A stretch of DNA of 64,000 nt, taken from NCBI RefSeq assembly GCF_011046555.1, contig NZ_CP049246.1, forward strand, positions 1,984,001 to 2,048,000, written 5' to 3'. The notes under the pieces are model-generated. The model was not told the DNA's origin. It worked only from the letters and a program-made list of their open reading frames with translations, and made no database searches. Below are positions 17,715 to 27,067 of the stretch, one piece after another. The position numbers and the translations under genes were made by a program. Every line of letters starts with the position of its first letter. Within the stretch, counting starts at the first letter, position 1. This stretch comes from Sphingobacterium lactis. GTDB taxonomy: Bacteria > Bacteroidota > Bacteroidia > Sphingobacteriales > Sphingobacteriaceae.

Positions 17715-19955
17715 TTAGAACTTATAGGTTAAACTGCCCATCGCATGGAACAACCGTTGCGCATTGGCCGTTGTATAACCAATCCAATATTTCTGATTCG
17801 TGAAATTATCGAAGTTTACCCCAATCCTGTATTTTTTCGTATCGTAGAATACATTCGCATTCATGATGAAATAGGCCGGAAGTTTAAATACTTCTTCTGT
17901 CTTTGTAGTCGCGTTCCATTGATCGAGGATTTTATTGTCACTGGCATAATTGCCTCCCAAACCAATGCCTAGGCCGCTCAACTTGCCATCCAGAAAAAGA
18001 TAACTGCTGTAGAAATTGGCCTGCCAAGGTGCTGCCGCAACCGTCGGACGACGGCCCTGGATGTTGGGCGCTGCTTTCAACAGCTTGCTATCGTTGTATG
18101 AAACACCCCCAAGGATGGAGAATCCCCGCACCAAATAGGCACTGATCTCCAATTCCATCCCTTTGCTCTGCAATTTTCCCGATTGGTCCTGTATGGCAAT
18201 CGAGGTGTTCGGGACCATTTCCCCGGTTCGCAAAATGGTGTTGCGTACTTGTATGTCGTAATAATTTAAGGTGGCGCTGAACCTGTCGTCAAAAAGAATG
18301 GCCTTAATTCCACCCTCTAATTGGTTCGCAGTTTCCGGATCAGATAGCTTCGGGGTTCCCTTATTGTCGGCTATGTAATAGCCATTGCTCTTAAAGCTGT
18401 TCTGGTAGTTGCCAAAAATGGAAAACTTATCATTTATCAACTCATAAACGACTCCCAACTTAGGTGACCAAGCCGCCTGTGTAAAGGTCTTGACATCATT
18501 TGGACCCACAGTTCCTGCACCAATCGTATTGCTTTCATACCGAATTCCCATCATAATGTTCAACTTGGCCAAGGGAGTGATCACATTGGAGATATAGGCA
18601 CTATAGGTATCCTTCGGTCCAATTTGGTTCCACCGATTGCTACTGTCAAATTTCTTGGGGTCCAATTTCAATTTATTGTAGGTTTCCGTTAAGGAATTCG
18701 AATTCATGCCAGAGAAATCCTTGCTGTTTAAGGGTTGCCAGTCATAAGGTGTAAACATAAAATGGATCGCCTCTTCGGTACGCATATAATCGAAACCGAT
18801 TACAGTGCGGTTCCGAACTTCATTCCATCGGTAATCCAGATTGACATTCTGTTGAATCTGAAAGATTTTTACCGTGCTGTTTTCCATGGATTGGTCAGCA
18901 CGCGCTACCCCCAAATCCTTATCCTCTGGGTTCTGGGTGAATTGGCCTTTCGGTGCAAGATAGAAATAAGGACTGAAACCGTTGGAATGTGTATAAGTGT
19001 GATTGATATGGGTGCTGGATTTAATATGGTCGTTAATCTGATAGATTCCCTGTCCAAAAATATTATGAATCTTTGTCTTGGTCGTCAATCCATTGCCAGA
19101 ATAGGATTCCTTGTAATCCAGATTGAGGTTTTTGGAAAGGTCCTTCATGTTGGATGCGCCCAAGGCAGGAGTGAGGTAGAAGAAAATCTGCTCGGGATTG
19201 CCTTCGTTAAAGTTTCCTTCATAGTCAACCGTCAGCTTAAATTTGTCGGACACTTGATAGGATAGGGAAGGTGCAAGGGCAAGATAGGTATTCTTCGCAT
19301 CTGGTTTCTGAAAGGTTCCTTCATTCGTGTATGCAGCATTCAATCGGAAAAGAAGTTTCTTATCACGGCTCAATGGCGTATTGATGTCAGTTTGCGCTCG
19401 GTAATAATTGTTACTTCCGGAGATCAGGGAAACTTGACCTGCAAGGCTATCTAATGGTTGCTTAGTAACTCTGTTGATGACACCTCCATATGAAGAGACA
19501 TTGCTCCCATAGAGGGTGGCTGAAGGGCCTTTCAGCACTTCGAGTTTCTCTAGGTTAATGGCATCGATATTGGAAGTAATTGGGGCTACCAAGCCGTTTC
19601 TCAGCGGATTGTTGATCAGGAAGCCCCGTAAGGACATGATGGTACCACCATCACCGGCACGGTGGGTTGAGCTCCACATTTTTTGTATACCGGTTACATT
19701 TCTGTATCCTACATCCAGTGTGAACACCTGTTGATTTTGGAAGAAAATTTTGTCAATTGAAGAATAGACCTGGGCATTCTCAATGGCTCTCAGGGGCATT
19801 TTGTTCGTGAATTCAGTGTCTTTCTTGATGTAGGTATTGATCGTGATCTCATCAATGGTTTGCGTATTTAACGTATCAACCTGTTCATTTTTAGGGGTCT
19901 GTGCAAATGATTGTAGACCCAGAAAGAGTATCAAAAGGAGTATAAATACTTTCAT
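17715..19955 (-). CDS. TonB-dependent siderophore receptor
   Basis: 746 residues from ATG 19955, chosen because it opens a signal peptide (MKVFILLLILFLGLQSFAQ); the frame runs on upstream without support. A plug domain follows (GGTIMSLRGFLINNPLRNG, LEKLEVLKGPSATLYGS, GGVINRVTKQP) and then a barrel ending in SLTYKF. The GYRNVTG and LRGF plug features fit the ferrichrome/FhuE-type siderophore class. Together with the PepSY protein and the small membrane protein upstream it forms an iron-uptake unit in which the PepSY protein probably reduces or handles the imported ferric siderophore. Confidence 0.9.
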   Translation of the reverse strand: MKVFILLLILFLGLQSFAQTPKNEQVDTLNTQTIDEITINTYIKKDTEFTNKMPLRAIENAQVYSSIDKIFFQNQQVFTLDVGYRNVTGIQKMWSSTHRAGDGGTIMSLRGFLINNPLRNGLVAPITSNIDAINLEKLEVLKGPSATLYGSNVSSYGGVINRVTKQPLDSLAGQVSLISGSNNYYRAQTDINTPLSRDKKLLFRLNAAYTNEGTFQKPDAKNTYLALAPSLSYQVSDKFKLTVDYEGNFNEGNPEQIFFYLTPALGASNMKDLSKNLNLDYKESYSGNGLTTKTKIHNIFGQGIYQINDHIKSSTHINHTYTHSNGFSPYFYLAPKGQFTQNPEDKDLGVARADQSMENSTVKIFQIQQNVNLDYRWNEVRNRTVIGFDYMRTEEAIHFMFTPYDWQPLNSKDFSGMNSNSLTETYNKLKLDPKKFDSSNRWNQIGPKDTYSAYISNVITPLAKLNIMMGIRYESNTIGAGTVGPNDVKTFTQAAWSPKLGVVYELINDKFSIFGNYQNSFKSNGYYIADNKGTPKLSDPETANQLEGGIKAILFDDRFSATLNYYDIQVRNTILRTGEMVPNTSIAIQDQSGKLQSKGMELEISAYLVRGFSILGGVSYNDSKLLKAAPNIQGRRPTVAAAPWQANFYSSYLFLDGKLSGLGIGLGGNYASDNKILDQWNATTKTEEVFKLPAYFIMNANVFYDTKKYRIGVNFDNFTNQKYWIGYTTANAQRLFHAMGSLTYKF

Positions 19956-19957
19956 TG

Positions 19958-20137
19958 TTAAATTTTTAAGTGATAATATTTTGTAATCATGATATAGATT
20001 GGGATGGCTAGGCAAATCCAGCTGCCGATGTCCCAGTACAGCTCTTCCCCAACTAAAGCGCAGGTCAATCCAACAAGTGTGAGCAAAGCAACAACTGTCG
20101 GTATTTTCCAGACCTTATTCAATAGCCTGTTTTTCAT
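19958..20137 (-). CDS. 59-residue membrane protein of the iron-uptake cassette
   Basis: Small gene found by reading the minus strand: ATG at 20137, stop at 19958. Two hydrophobic stretches (IPTVVALLTLVGLTCALVG and IGSWICLAIPIYIMI) make it a two-helix inner-membrane protein with a short basic N-terminus. Its first 23 bp overlap the end of the PepSY gene, and it stops 2 bp before the receptor start, so translational coupling of all three is likely. Similar short proteins next to PepSY/TonB receptor pairs are familiar in Bacteroidota, but a function is not established. Confidence 0.75.
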   Translation of the reverse strand: MKNRLLNKVWKIPTVVALLTLVGLTCALVGEELYWDIGSWICLAIPIYIMITKYYHLKI

Positions 20138-21260
20138 GGATGGTAGTGGTTTTGGATTTAAATTGAAGGGTCGCCTTTCGACGAAGGTACCAGAGGTAAA
20201 CCCCGGTAATCAGAATTATTATGGAGGCAATGTCTAAGATGGTCCAAATAATTTTGAGGGGTAGCCCGCCATAATCACCAAAATGAAGGGGTTGACTGAT
20301 GAAAAGGGCGGTTACAAACCATGGCATTTTTCGAGCATCCGTAAATTCTCCGGTTGCCGCATCGATCAGGACTGGCATGAGAAGTCTGGAGGTGAGTTCA
20401 GATCTCCCTTTCATGAATACCGCGTAGTGGTGATTGCTGGAAAATGCAGTGCCCGGAAATGCAATCAGCAGGGTTTCCATTTCTGGTAGTTTTTCTTCAG
20501 CAGTCTGCACCGCCAAATCGATTGAAGCATAGGTAGATTCGACCTTGGGAAGATCTTTGTAATCTGCTGTCATTTCCGCAAGCTGCCCCTGTTGCCAAAG
20601 CACCACAATAACATCGGATAGGGTATTAATGACCCCGGTAAAGCCAACCACCAGCAACCACGTCATCGTCACAATACCCAGTAAGTTGTGGGTGTCAAGC
20701 CATTTGAGACGCTTTGCACGGTGTTTGCGGACCATACCAAATTCATATTTCCGCATAATCGGTCCATACAGGACAATCCCTGAAATAATGGATATTAGAA
20801 ATAGTATGCCCATAAGTCCCATGAACAATTTACCGCCGATGCCTAGAAACACATCGGTATGCAGGCGGTACATCCAATACATAAACCCTTCATTTTTGGG
20901 TTCCCCCAAAACAGAACCGGTATATTCATGGAGAAGTACGTATTTGCTTTCCTCAAATGGAGCAAGGGGGTCCTCTGCCAAATCAAATAATACCTGATCG
21001 GGATGTTCCTCCTGATCCCAAAAAGCAAACCTGACCTGCCGCCCTGGGCTGGAAAGTTCCGCAATTTTCAATAAGGTGTCCTGACTTAGTTTTTGGTTTA
21101 CATGATGGTCTTCCATGCTGACTTCTGAGAAGATGTCCTCAATTTCATGGTGGAAAATCAAGGGGAGTCCCGTTATGCACAAGAGTAAAAGAAAGACGGT
21201 GCAAATTAGGCTTGTCCATTTATGCCAATTAAACCATCTTTTAGCGGTATTGATGTTCAT
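20115..21260 (-). CDS. PepSY-associated transmembrane protein (iron uptake)
   Basis: 381 residues. A first helix near residues 14-36 (TSLICTVFLLLLCITGLPLIF) is followed by a periplasmic PepSY-like domain, then helices near 140-165, 190-215 and 345-365. Conserved His residues at helix ends suit haem ligation. Such proteins occur beside TonB siderophore receptors and are proposed to act as ferric reductases at the inner membrane. It is first in the three-gene iron cassette; a degenerate Fur-box-like AT-rich stretch lies upstream near 21323-21341. Confidence 0.88.
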   Translation of the reverse strand: MNINTAKRWFNWHKWTSLICTVFLLLLCITGLPLIFHHEIEDIFSEVSMEDHHVNQKLSQDTLLKIAELSSPGRQVRFAFWDQEEHPDQVLFDLAEDPLAPFEESKYVLLHEYTGSVLGEPKNEGFMYWMYRLHTDVFLGIGGKLFMGLMGILFLISIISGIVLYGPIMRKYEFGMVRKHRAKRLKWLDTHNLLGIVTMTWLLVVGFTGVINTLSDVIVVLWQQGQLAEMTADYKDLPKVESTYASIDLAVQTAEEKLPEMETLLIAFPGTAFSSNHHYAVFMKGRSELTSRLLMPVLIDAATGEFTDARKMPWFVTALFISQPLHFGDYGGLPLKIIWTILDIASIIILITGVYLWYLRRKATLQFKSKTTTIHEKQAIE

Positions 21261-21419
21261 TGTTTAATCTTTCGGTTATAGCATGCTTGGTTTCAAATAA
21301 TTACAGAACCAAAACTAGGTCTATTTAGAATGATTAAAAATAGATAAACGGATAAATTTCCTATTATTAAATAAAAATTTCGTTTTGCGTTAAATTTGTA
21401 AGGAGGATAACAGATTCCC

Positions 21420-22556
21420 TTAATCGTGATCCCGGTTAAAGGTATAGCCCACAGTCCATTCAATGAAATCAGCTTTCCCCATGTGCGCCTTAATGGACAC
21501 ACCGGCATTGATGTTCTTATAGACATAATACCGAGCACCGGCACGCAGAAAGATCGGCTTTATTTCGCCATTGAAGCGTTGATTGTGGATGTAATACCCC
21601 ACATTGCCGTTCAGGACCAATCGTTCATTCAGGATATGGGCAACATAGAAGGAGGGACCGCCGGAAATCTTGGATTTCAGCTCTCCGGATTTATCACCCG
21701 CGACTTCCTTATCATTCCCCGAGGAGGAGTAAAAGATATCCAGACCACCACCCAAACGCCATTTATAAGATACGTGCCTACTGGCATAAGCGGAAAGCGT
21801 CGTCTTAAAGAAGCGGTGCGGAAGATCATCCCGCAACTGCTTAAAGCCTACGCCATAATTGAGGTGATATAAGATTTTTTTGCTGTAAGGCTTCAGTACG
21901 GAGTCACGCTTGATTTGGATATCAGGGTTTATTTGATAATTAACAGACAAGGTAACAGGGACCAGATTCACCCCTTTGTTTGGTAGAGCCAGTGCACCGT
22001 TGGAAAAATGATGGAAGGCCAAGCCCACACCGGCTTTCCAGTGGGGATTGATTTGGTACTGCGTCCGGATACCCAGATCAATGAATACATTGTTCTTGGA
22101 TCCAATGACCAAGTTTAAAGGATTTTCATTTTCATTGTAAGGCTTGAAATTCCCCGATAGGCCCAAGCCGATTCGGTAGTCGTAGCTCCATCGGCTATTT
22201 TCCTTTGGTGCTATCGGTGTCTGGACAAAGCCGTAAACAGCAAAAGGACTGCCTAAGATGTCGGTATTGAATGTGCTGGAATACAATCCGATGCCGTAGG
22301 TCGGGTAATTGTAGATCTGGTAATATTGATCTCGTTTCGCCCTTTGCTTAAAACCAACTTTAAAATTCAGACCGTTATAATACGCCCCTTCATACGTGCT
22401 GTTTTTCAGACCCTTTTGTGCCAAAATACCACCGTTTTCAACCTCTAATTCCAGGATTAGGGGGCTTTTTTTGATTTCCTCTGTAATGGTAGACAACTGC
22501 CCAATGGACATGGTCGGTATCAGGAAAAAGAAAGAGAAAAACAAAAAGTATCTCAC
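21420..22556 (-). CDS. Acyloxyacyl hydrolase / PagL-like lipid A deacylase
   Basis: 378 residues with a signal peptide (MRYFLFFSFFFLIPTMSIGQ). The HHFSNG motif at about residues 182-187 corresponds to the His-Ser pair of PagL, and strand pairs on both sides fit an outer-membrane barrel (ends in EWTVGYTFNRD). It would remove the 3-O acyl chain of lipid A in the outer leaflet. The sequence is longer than classical PagL, with about 150 extra residues at each side, as in the Bacteroidota 'acyloxyacyl hydrolase' family. Monocistronic, separated by 159 bp from the iron cassette. Confidence 0.8.
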   Translation of the reverse strand: MRYFLFFSFFFLIPTMSIGQLSTITEEIKKSPLILELEVENGGILAQKGLKNSTYEGAYYNGLNFKVGFKQRAKRDQYYQIYNYPTYGIGLYSSTFNTDILGSPFAVYGFVQTPIAPKENSRWSYDYRIGLGLSGNFKPYNENENPLNLVIGSKNNVFIDLGIRTQYQINPHWKAGVGLAFHHFSNGALALPNKGVNLVPVTLSVNYQINPDIQIKRDSVLKPYSKKILYHLNYGVGFKQLRDDLPHRFFKTTLSAYASRHVSYKWRLGGGLDIFYSSSGNDKEVAGDKSGELKSKISGGPSFYVAHILNERLVLNGNVGYYIHNQRFNGEIKPIFLRAGARYYVYKNINAGVSIKAHMGKADFIEWTVGYTFNRDHD

Positions 22557-22678
22557 AGACGAATTTTAATAGTTAATTTTTATGAAGGCACAAAAATAGT
22601 AATAACTTTGAACCGTATAACGAAGGCACTGTCATTTTTGTTTCAAAACGATACTCCTTTTCGGTAAAAACTAGCATC

Positions 22679-23593
22679 GTGTCAAATTTTATCCTCATTA
22701 TTTTTTGCTTAGCCGCAGGAATAATAAGTCGTAAATTCAATTGGGTAGCCAAAGATGGTTTCAAAGCGCTGAATGCCTGGGTCCTTTATTTCGGATTGCC
22801 CGCTATCTCTTTCAACTTCCTGCCTAAACTGACCTGGAATAACAGCCTGTTGTTTACCATGCTAGGGCCATTGTTGGTGCTTTCGGGATCTATCCTTTTC
22901 TTCTACATTCTCGAGCGGACATCCAAATTGTCCAAGAGGACCTCGCATACCTTGATGCTGATAGCAGGACTGAGCAATACCTCATTTGTTGGATTTCCCT
23001 TGATCACCGCCTATTTCGGCGCAGATAAACTACCCATTGGAATTGTCAGTGACCAAACAACGTTCTTTCTCCTCTCTACAGTTGGCGTGGTGATCGCCGT
23101 GAAGGGGAGCCTGAAGAAAAATAACCATGTTGACTTTGGCTTTATTCTTAAACGTGTATTCACTTTCCCTCCGCTGATCGGTTGCCTATTGGCCTTAATC
23201 ATTCCTCGGTTTATAGATGTCAGCAGCTTGGATGACTTTTTCCATACCATAGGATCGACAGTTTCTCCGGTAGCTTTATTTTCGATTGGATTACAATTAA
23301 ATTTCGGCATCGTAAAGAGTGAGATCCCGAATATAACCTATGCGATTATTTACAAACTTATAATCGGTCCAGCAATCGTCACGGCCGTTGCATACTGGTG
23401 GGGTCTGAAAGGTGAAATTATACAGGTATCTATATTTGAGATGGCCATGCCTAGTCTGGTGGCTACCAGTATTATATTAAACCAATTTAAACTCAATTCC
23501 AAAGTCGGAAATAGTGTGATTGGACTCAGTATTCCTATAGGATTATTGACCACATACCTGTGGTTTTATGTGCTGAACAGCTATTTTTTGTAA
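22679..23593 (+). CDS. AEC family transporter (auxin efflux carrier type)
   Basis: 304 residues with ten hydrophobic segments in a 5+5 arrangement typical of the BART superfamily. FGLPAISFNFLPKL and MLIAGLSNTSFVGFPLI match the AEC crossover region (NxxFxGxP). The start is a GTG at 22679, before SNFILIIFCLAAG. Substrate unknown; family members move dicarboxylates or other organic anions out of the cell. Monocistronic, divergent from the PagL-like gene. Confidence 0.88.
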   Translation: MSNFILIIFCLAAGIISRKFNWVAKDGFKALNAWVLYFGLPAISFNFLPKLTWNNSLLFTMLGPLLVLSGSILFFYILERTSKLSKRTSHTLMLIAGLSNTSFVGFPLITAYFGADKLPIGIVSDQTTFFLLSTVGVVIAVKGSLKKNNHVDFGFILKRVFTFPPLIGCLLALIIPRFIDVSSLDDFFHTIGSTVSPVALFSIGLQLNFGIVKSEIPNITYAIIYKLIIGPAIVTAVAYWWGLKGEIIQVSIFEMAMPSLVATSIILNQFKLNSKVGNSVIGLSIPIGLLTTYLWFYVLNSYFL

Positions 23594-23692
23594 CCTAATT
23601 GTTATTAAAAGTTCTATCCATTTACGTATCTTTATTGAATTATATTCAAAGAAATACGGTTTATTTTTAGATTTTAATACTTTAAATTGTTT

Positions 23693-24658
23693 ATGAAGAG
23701 AGTTCTATTCTTTGCTTTACTGGCAGGAATGCAATTAACTTACGCTCAAGAAAAGCATGAGCGTTATACCCAGCAGATTGAAGGTACGAGTTTAACGTTT
23801 TCCATGGAAGCCATTCCTGGAGGTGAGTTTCAGATGGGGAGTGCTTCCGGTGCGAATGCAGATGAAAAACCTGTTCATAAAGTAAAGATTGATCCATTCT
23901 GGATGGGAACCTACGAGGTGACCTGGAATATATTTGAGCCCTTCCTATACAAAGACTTTGAAGTTACCAAATCTACTGACGGGAAGGTTCCTGCTGAAGT
24001 CGATGCGGTTACAAGGCCTACCAAGCCGTACCTGGACATGACTTTCGGATTTGGAAAGGACGGGCAGCCTGCCCTGGCCATGACCCATTATAACGCGATT
24101 CAATTTTGTAAATGGCTGTATGTGCGGACCGGTGTATTTTACCGATTGCCAACAGAGGCAGAATGGGAGTACGCATGCCGGGCTGGTTCTGATAAAGCTT
24201 ATTTTTTCGGTGATGATGCTGCTCAATTGGGTGAATATGCAGTTTTTCAGGAAAATGCAGATGGCAAAACAGCGAAAGTAGGAACGAAAAAAGCGAACCC
24301 TTGGGGGTTATATGATATCTTGGGCAACGTCTCGGAATGGACATATGACCAATACGCTGAGGATTTCTACCAACAGTTTGCAGATAAGGTGGCAGATAAC
24401 CCGGTGAATGTGCCTACGCAACTCTATCCACATGTGGTGCGTGGAGGCTCTTTCGAGAGTGCAGCTATAGATTTGCGTTCTGCAGCACGTGGTGCATCCG
24501 ATCCGATGTGGAAGCAATTGGATCCGCAGATTCCAAAGTCAAATTGGTGGTTCCCTGAAGCACCATTTGTAGGAATGCGTTTGGTAAGGCCAGTTAAACA
24601 GCCTAGCCACGAGGAGATTATGGCGTATTACGACAAGGCGCCAATCAAGGATTTTTAA
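23693..24658 (+). CDS. SUMF1/EgtB/PvdO family protein (formylglycine-generating-enzyme fold)
   Basis: 321 residues from ATG 23693 (an upstream TTG adds only two residues). A signal peptide ends in MQLTYAQ. The fold is marked by IPGGEFQMGS, EKPVHKVKIDPFWMGTYEVTW, RLPTEAEWEYACRAGS, LGNVSEWTYD and VRGGSFES. Family members generate formylglycine on sulfatases or act as binding/oxidoreductase domains; the two active-site Cys residues of true FGE are not evident, so a structural or other role is likely. First gene of the sugar cluster, 48 bp before an oxidoreductase gene. Confidence 0.88.
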   Translation: MKRVLFFALLAGMQLTYAQEKHERYTQQIEGTSLTFSMEAIPGGEFQMGSASGANADEKPVHKVKIDPFWMGTYEVTWNIFEPFLYKDFEVTKSTDGKVPAEVDAVTRPTKPYLDMTFGFGKDGQPALAMTHYNAIQFCKWLYVRTGVFYRLPTEAEWEYACRAGSDKAYFFGDDAAQLGEYAVFQENADGKTAKVGTKKANPWGLYDILGNVSEWTYDQYAEDFYQQFADKVADNPVNVPTQLYPHVVRGGSFESAAIDLRSAARGASDPMWKQLDPQIPKSNWWFPEAPFVGMRLVRPVKQPSHEEIMAYYDKAPIKDF

Positions 24659-24706
24659 TGGACATAACCAACAAAACAATATTCAACTCAATTTAAATCT
24701 ATTTTC

Positions 24707-26020
24707 ATGGGAAGTTTAAAACGCAGGGATTTCATAAAATCCTCTTCAACCATGGTTGGTGCGGCAGCATTGGCTAGCGGTTCCGTGGGTAAAGTGTTCG
24801 CAGCGGGCAGCGACATCATTAAGATTGCTTTAATTGGCTGTGGAGGCCGTGGAACTGGCGCAACATTCGATGCATTTGCATCAGGCCAAAATATCCAATT
24901 GGTAGCGATGGCAGATGCCTTCAAAGATAACTTGGACAAAACATACGCCACTTTAAAAGAGAAGTTCGGCGACAAGATCAATGTGCCGGACAGCCGCAAA
25001 TATGTAGGTTTTGACGGATACAAAGCAGCGATCAAGGATGCGGATGTCGTGCTTTTAGCGACGCCTCCGGGTTTCCGTCCCATCCATTTTGAGGAAGCGG
25101 TAAAAGCGGGCAAACATGTCTTCATGGAAAAACCCGTTGCCGTAGATATTCCAGGAATACGTAAGGTCCTGGAAGCAGCAAAAGAAGCAAAAGCAAAGAA
25201 ATTGAACGTGGTAGTCGGTTTACAGCGCCGGTACCAAACGAACTATAGAGAAGCAATTAAGCGGATCCAGGATGGCGCCATCGGCGATATCGTCGCAGGT
25301 CAGGTTTACTGGAATTCAGGAGGTGTATGGGTTCGCCCGCGTAAACCGGAACAAACCGAAATGGAATACCAAATGCGCAACTGGTATTATTTCAACTGGC
25401 TTTGTGGTGACCATATCGTAGAACAGCACGTCCACAATATCGACATTGCCAACTGGGTGAAAGGAAAATATCCGGTTTCGATCCAAGGAACAGGAAGCCA
25501 AGCGCATCGCTCAGGCAAGGATTATGGCGAAATCTATGATAATTTTGCGGTAGAATTGACCTATGATGATGGTTCAGTTGTTTATTCACAATGTCGTCAT
25601 TTTGAGGGTATTTCCAACCGCGTAGATGAAACATTCCAGGGCACAAAAGGGCGAGTTTACCTTTCAGCAGGTAACCAAGCGGTACTTTGGGGACCTGATG
25701 GTAAAGAAATCTACCGACACAATCCTAAAGGCAATCCAAATGCTTATCAACAAGAACACAAAGAGCTGTTCCAGGCGATTGCGGATGGTGAATACAAGTT
25801 CGACAATGCAGAATACGGTGCCTATAGCACGTTGACAGGTATTATCGGAAGGATAGCCTGTTATACAGGAAAAGTCATCAAGTGGGATGAGGCTATGAAA
25901 TCCAATATTGATATCATGCCGGAACGTTATGCATTTGATGCCAACCCGAAAATTATGCCAAATGCCGAAGGACTTTATCCTGTGGCTATGCCAGGCATTA
26001 ATGTCGAGAAATATATCTAA
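24707..26020 (+). CDS. Gfo/Idh/MocA family oxidoreductase, Tat-exported
   Basis: 437 residues. Tat signal KRRDFIKSSSTMVGAAALASG, then the Rossmann start IKIALIGCGGRGTG and the catalytic motif FMEKPVAVD. The C-terminal domain carries WLCGDHIVEQHVHNID, a His-rich region seen in periplasmic members of the family. It probably oxidises a sugar or 3-keto sugar intermediate with bound NAD(P). Genes on both sides run in the same direction with gaps of 48 and 12 bp. Confidence 0.9.
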   Translation: MGSLKRRDFIKSSSTMVGAAALASGSVGKVFAAGSDIIKIALIGCGGRGTGATFDAFASGQNIQLVAMADAFKDNLDKTYATLKEKFGDKINVPDSRKYVGFDGYKAAIKDADVVLLATPPGFRPIHFEEAVKAGKHVFMEKPVAVDIPGIRKVLEAAKEAKAKKLNVVVGLQRRYQTNYREAIKRIQDGAIGDIVAGQVYWNSGGVWVRPRKPEQTEMEYQMRNWYYFNWLCGDHIVEQHVHNIDIANWVKGKYPVSIQGTGSQAHRSGKDYGEIYDNFAVELTYDDGSVVYSQCRHFEGISNRVDETFQGTKGRVYLSAGNQAVLWGPDGKEIYRHNPKGNPNAYQQEHKELFQAIADGEYKFDNAEYGAYSTLTGIIGRIACYTGKVIKWDEAMKSNIDIMPERYAFDANPKIMPNAEGLYPVAMPGINVEKYI

Positions 26021-26032
26021 TAATATTTCATA

Positions 26033-27040
26033 GTGATCAGAACCTGCAGTTTTATCCTATGTATGCTAATTGGTTGTTGTGCGCTAGCGCAGCAGCCAAT
26101 TACTGCTTTACAACGGTTTGAACTTTATGGGCAGGCTCAGGGAACAACATATACCATATCATACTACGACGAAAAGCCTCGTGTCAACCAATCTGCCATT
26201 GATAGTATTTTTGCCGTAATTGACCGCTCAATGTCTCTTTACAAGGAGGGGTCATTGATCAATCAATTCAATGCAAATGATACTAAGCGGATTGCGATGG
26301 ATCCGCACATGGCAACTGTGATCAAGAAGTCATTTGCCATCCATAAAGAATCGAAAGGCCAATTTGATATTACCGTGAAGCCATTGGTTTCCCTATGGGG
26401 TTTTGGTCCTGATAACAGGCAAGATCTTCCGGATGCTACAGCAATCGCTAATGCAATGAAGACCGTTGGCATGAAGAAACTTCGAGTCAGGGGAAATTCG
26501 CTACTGAAGCGTGTCCCTTCCTTGCAGATTGACCTAAACGGCATTGCACAGGGATATACCGTGGATGTATTGCACGATTACCTGATGGCTAAAAATATTA
26601 CACAGTTTATTGTTGAGGTTGGAGGCGAGATCCGAGCCCATGGAGAAAAGCCCGATGGGACACCCTTCAGGGTATTGATTGACCGACCGGAATCTGCAGG
26701 AAACACCATATCACATGTAGTGGAATTGCGGAATAAAGCAATCACGACATCAGGTAGTTACGAGAAGTTTCGTCAAGTAAAAGATTATACGTTTTCCCAT
26801 CATATCGACCCCCGCACGGGGTACCCTATAAAGTCATCAACGATTGCGGTAACCGTGATAGCGGAGACTGCGATGGATGCCGATGCCTATGACAATGTTT
26901 TTATGGCTATGAATCCACGGGATGCAATTACATTTGCGAATTCAAAAAATATAATTGATATTTATTTATTGTATCTGGAAGAAGGCCAAGTAAAAGAGGG
27001 CTATTCCAAAGGGTTCAAGAAGTATTTGCTGACCGACTGA
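26033..27040 (+). CDS. apbE: FAD:protein FMN transferase (ApbE family)
   Basis: 335 residues from a GTG at 26033, which opens a signal peptide (MIRTCSFILCMLIGCCALAQ). Motifs: ALQRFELYGQAQGTTYTISYY at the start of the fold, DRSMSLYKEGSLIN, IDLNGIAQGYTVD and HIDPRTGYP. The enzyme attaches FMN to Ser/Thr of target flavoproteins in the periplasm using FAD. In this cluster it could flavinylate a partner electron carrier or, if the role is unrelated, simply be co-expressed. No obvious target with the (D/S)GA(T/S) motif was found in the window. Confidence 0.92.
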   Translation: MIRTCSFILCMLIGCCALAQQPITALQRFELYGQAQGTTYTISYYDEKPRVNQSAIDSIFAVIDRSMSLYKEGSLINQFNANDTKRIAMDPHMATVIKKSFAIHKESKGQFDITVKPLVSLWGFGPDNRQDLPDATAIANAMKTVGMKKLRVRGNSLLKRVPSLQIDLNGIAQGYTVDVLHDYLMAKNITQFIVEVGGEIRAHGEKPDGTPFRVLIDRPESAGNTISHVVELRNKAITTSGSYEKFRQVKDYTFSHHIDPRTGYPIKSSTIAVTVIAETAMDADAYDNVFMAMNPRDAITFANSKNIIDIYLLYLEEGQVKEGYSKGFKKYLLTD

Positions 27041-27067
27041 ATACTTAAATTATAAACTTAATCCTAA

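Noticed and set aside
21323..21341. Fur box before the PepSY/TonB cassette as a confident feature
   Set aside because: The AT-rich stretch only loosely resembles known Fur sites, so it is mentioned in the finding but not annotated.
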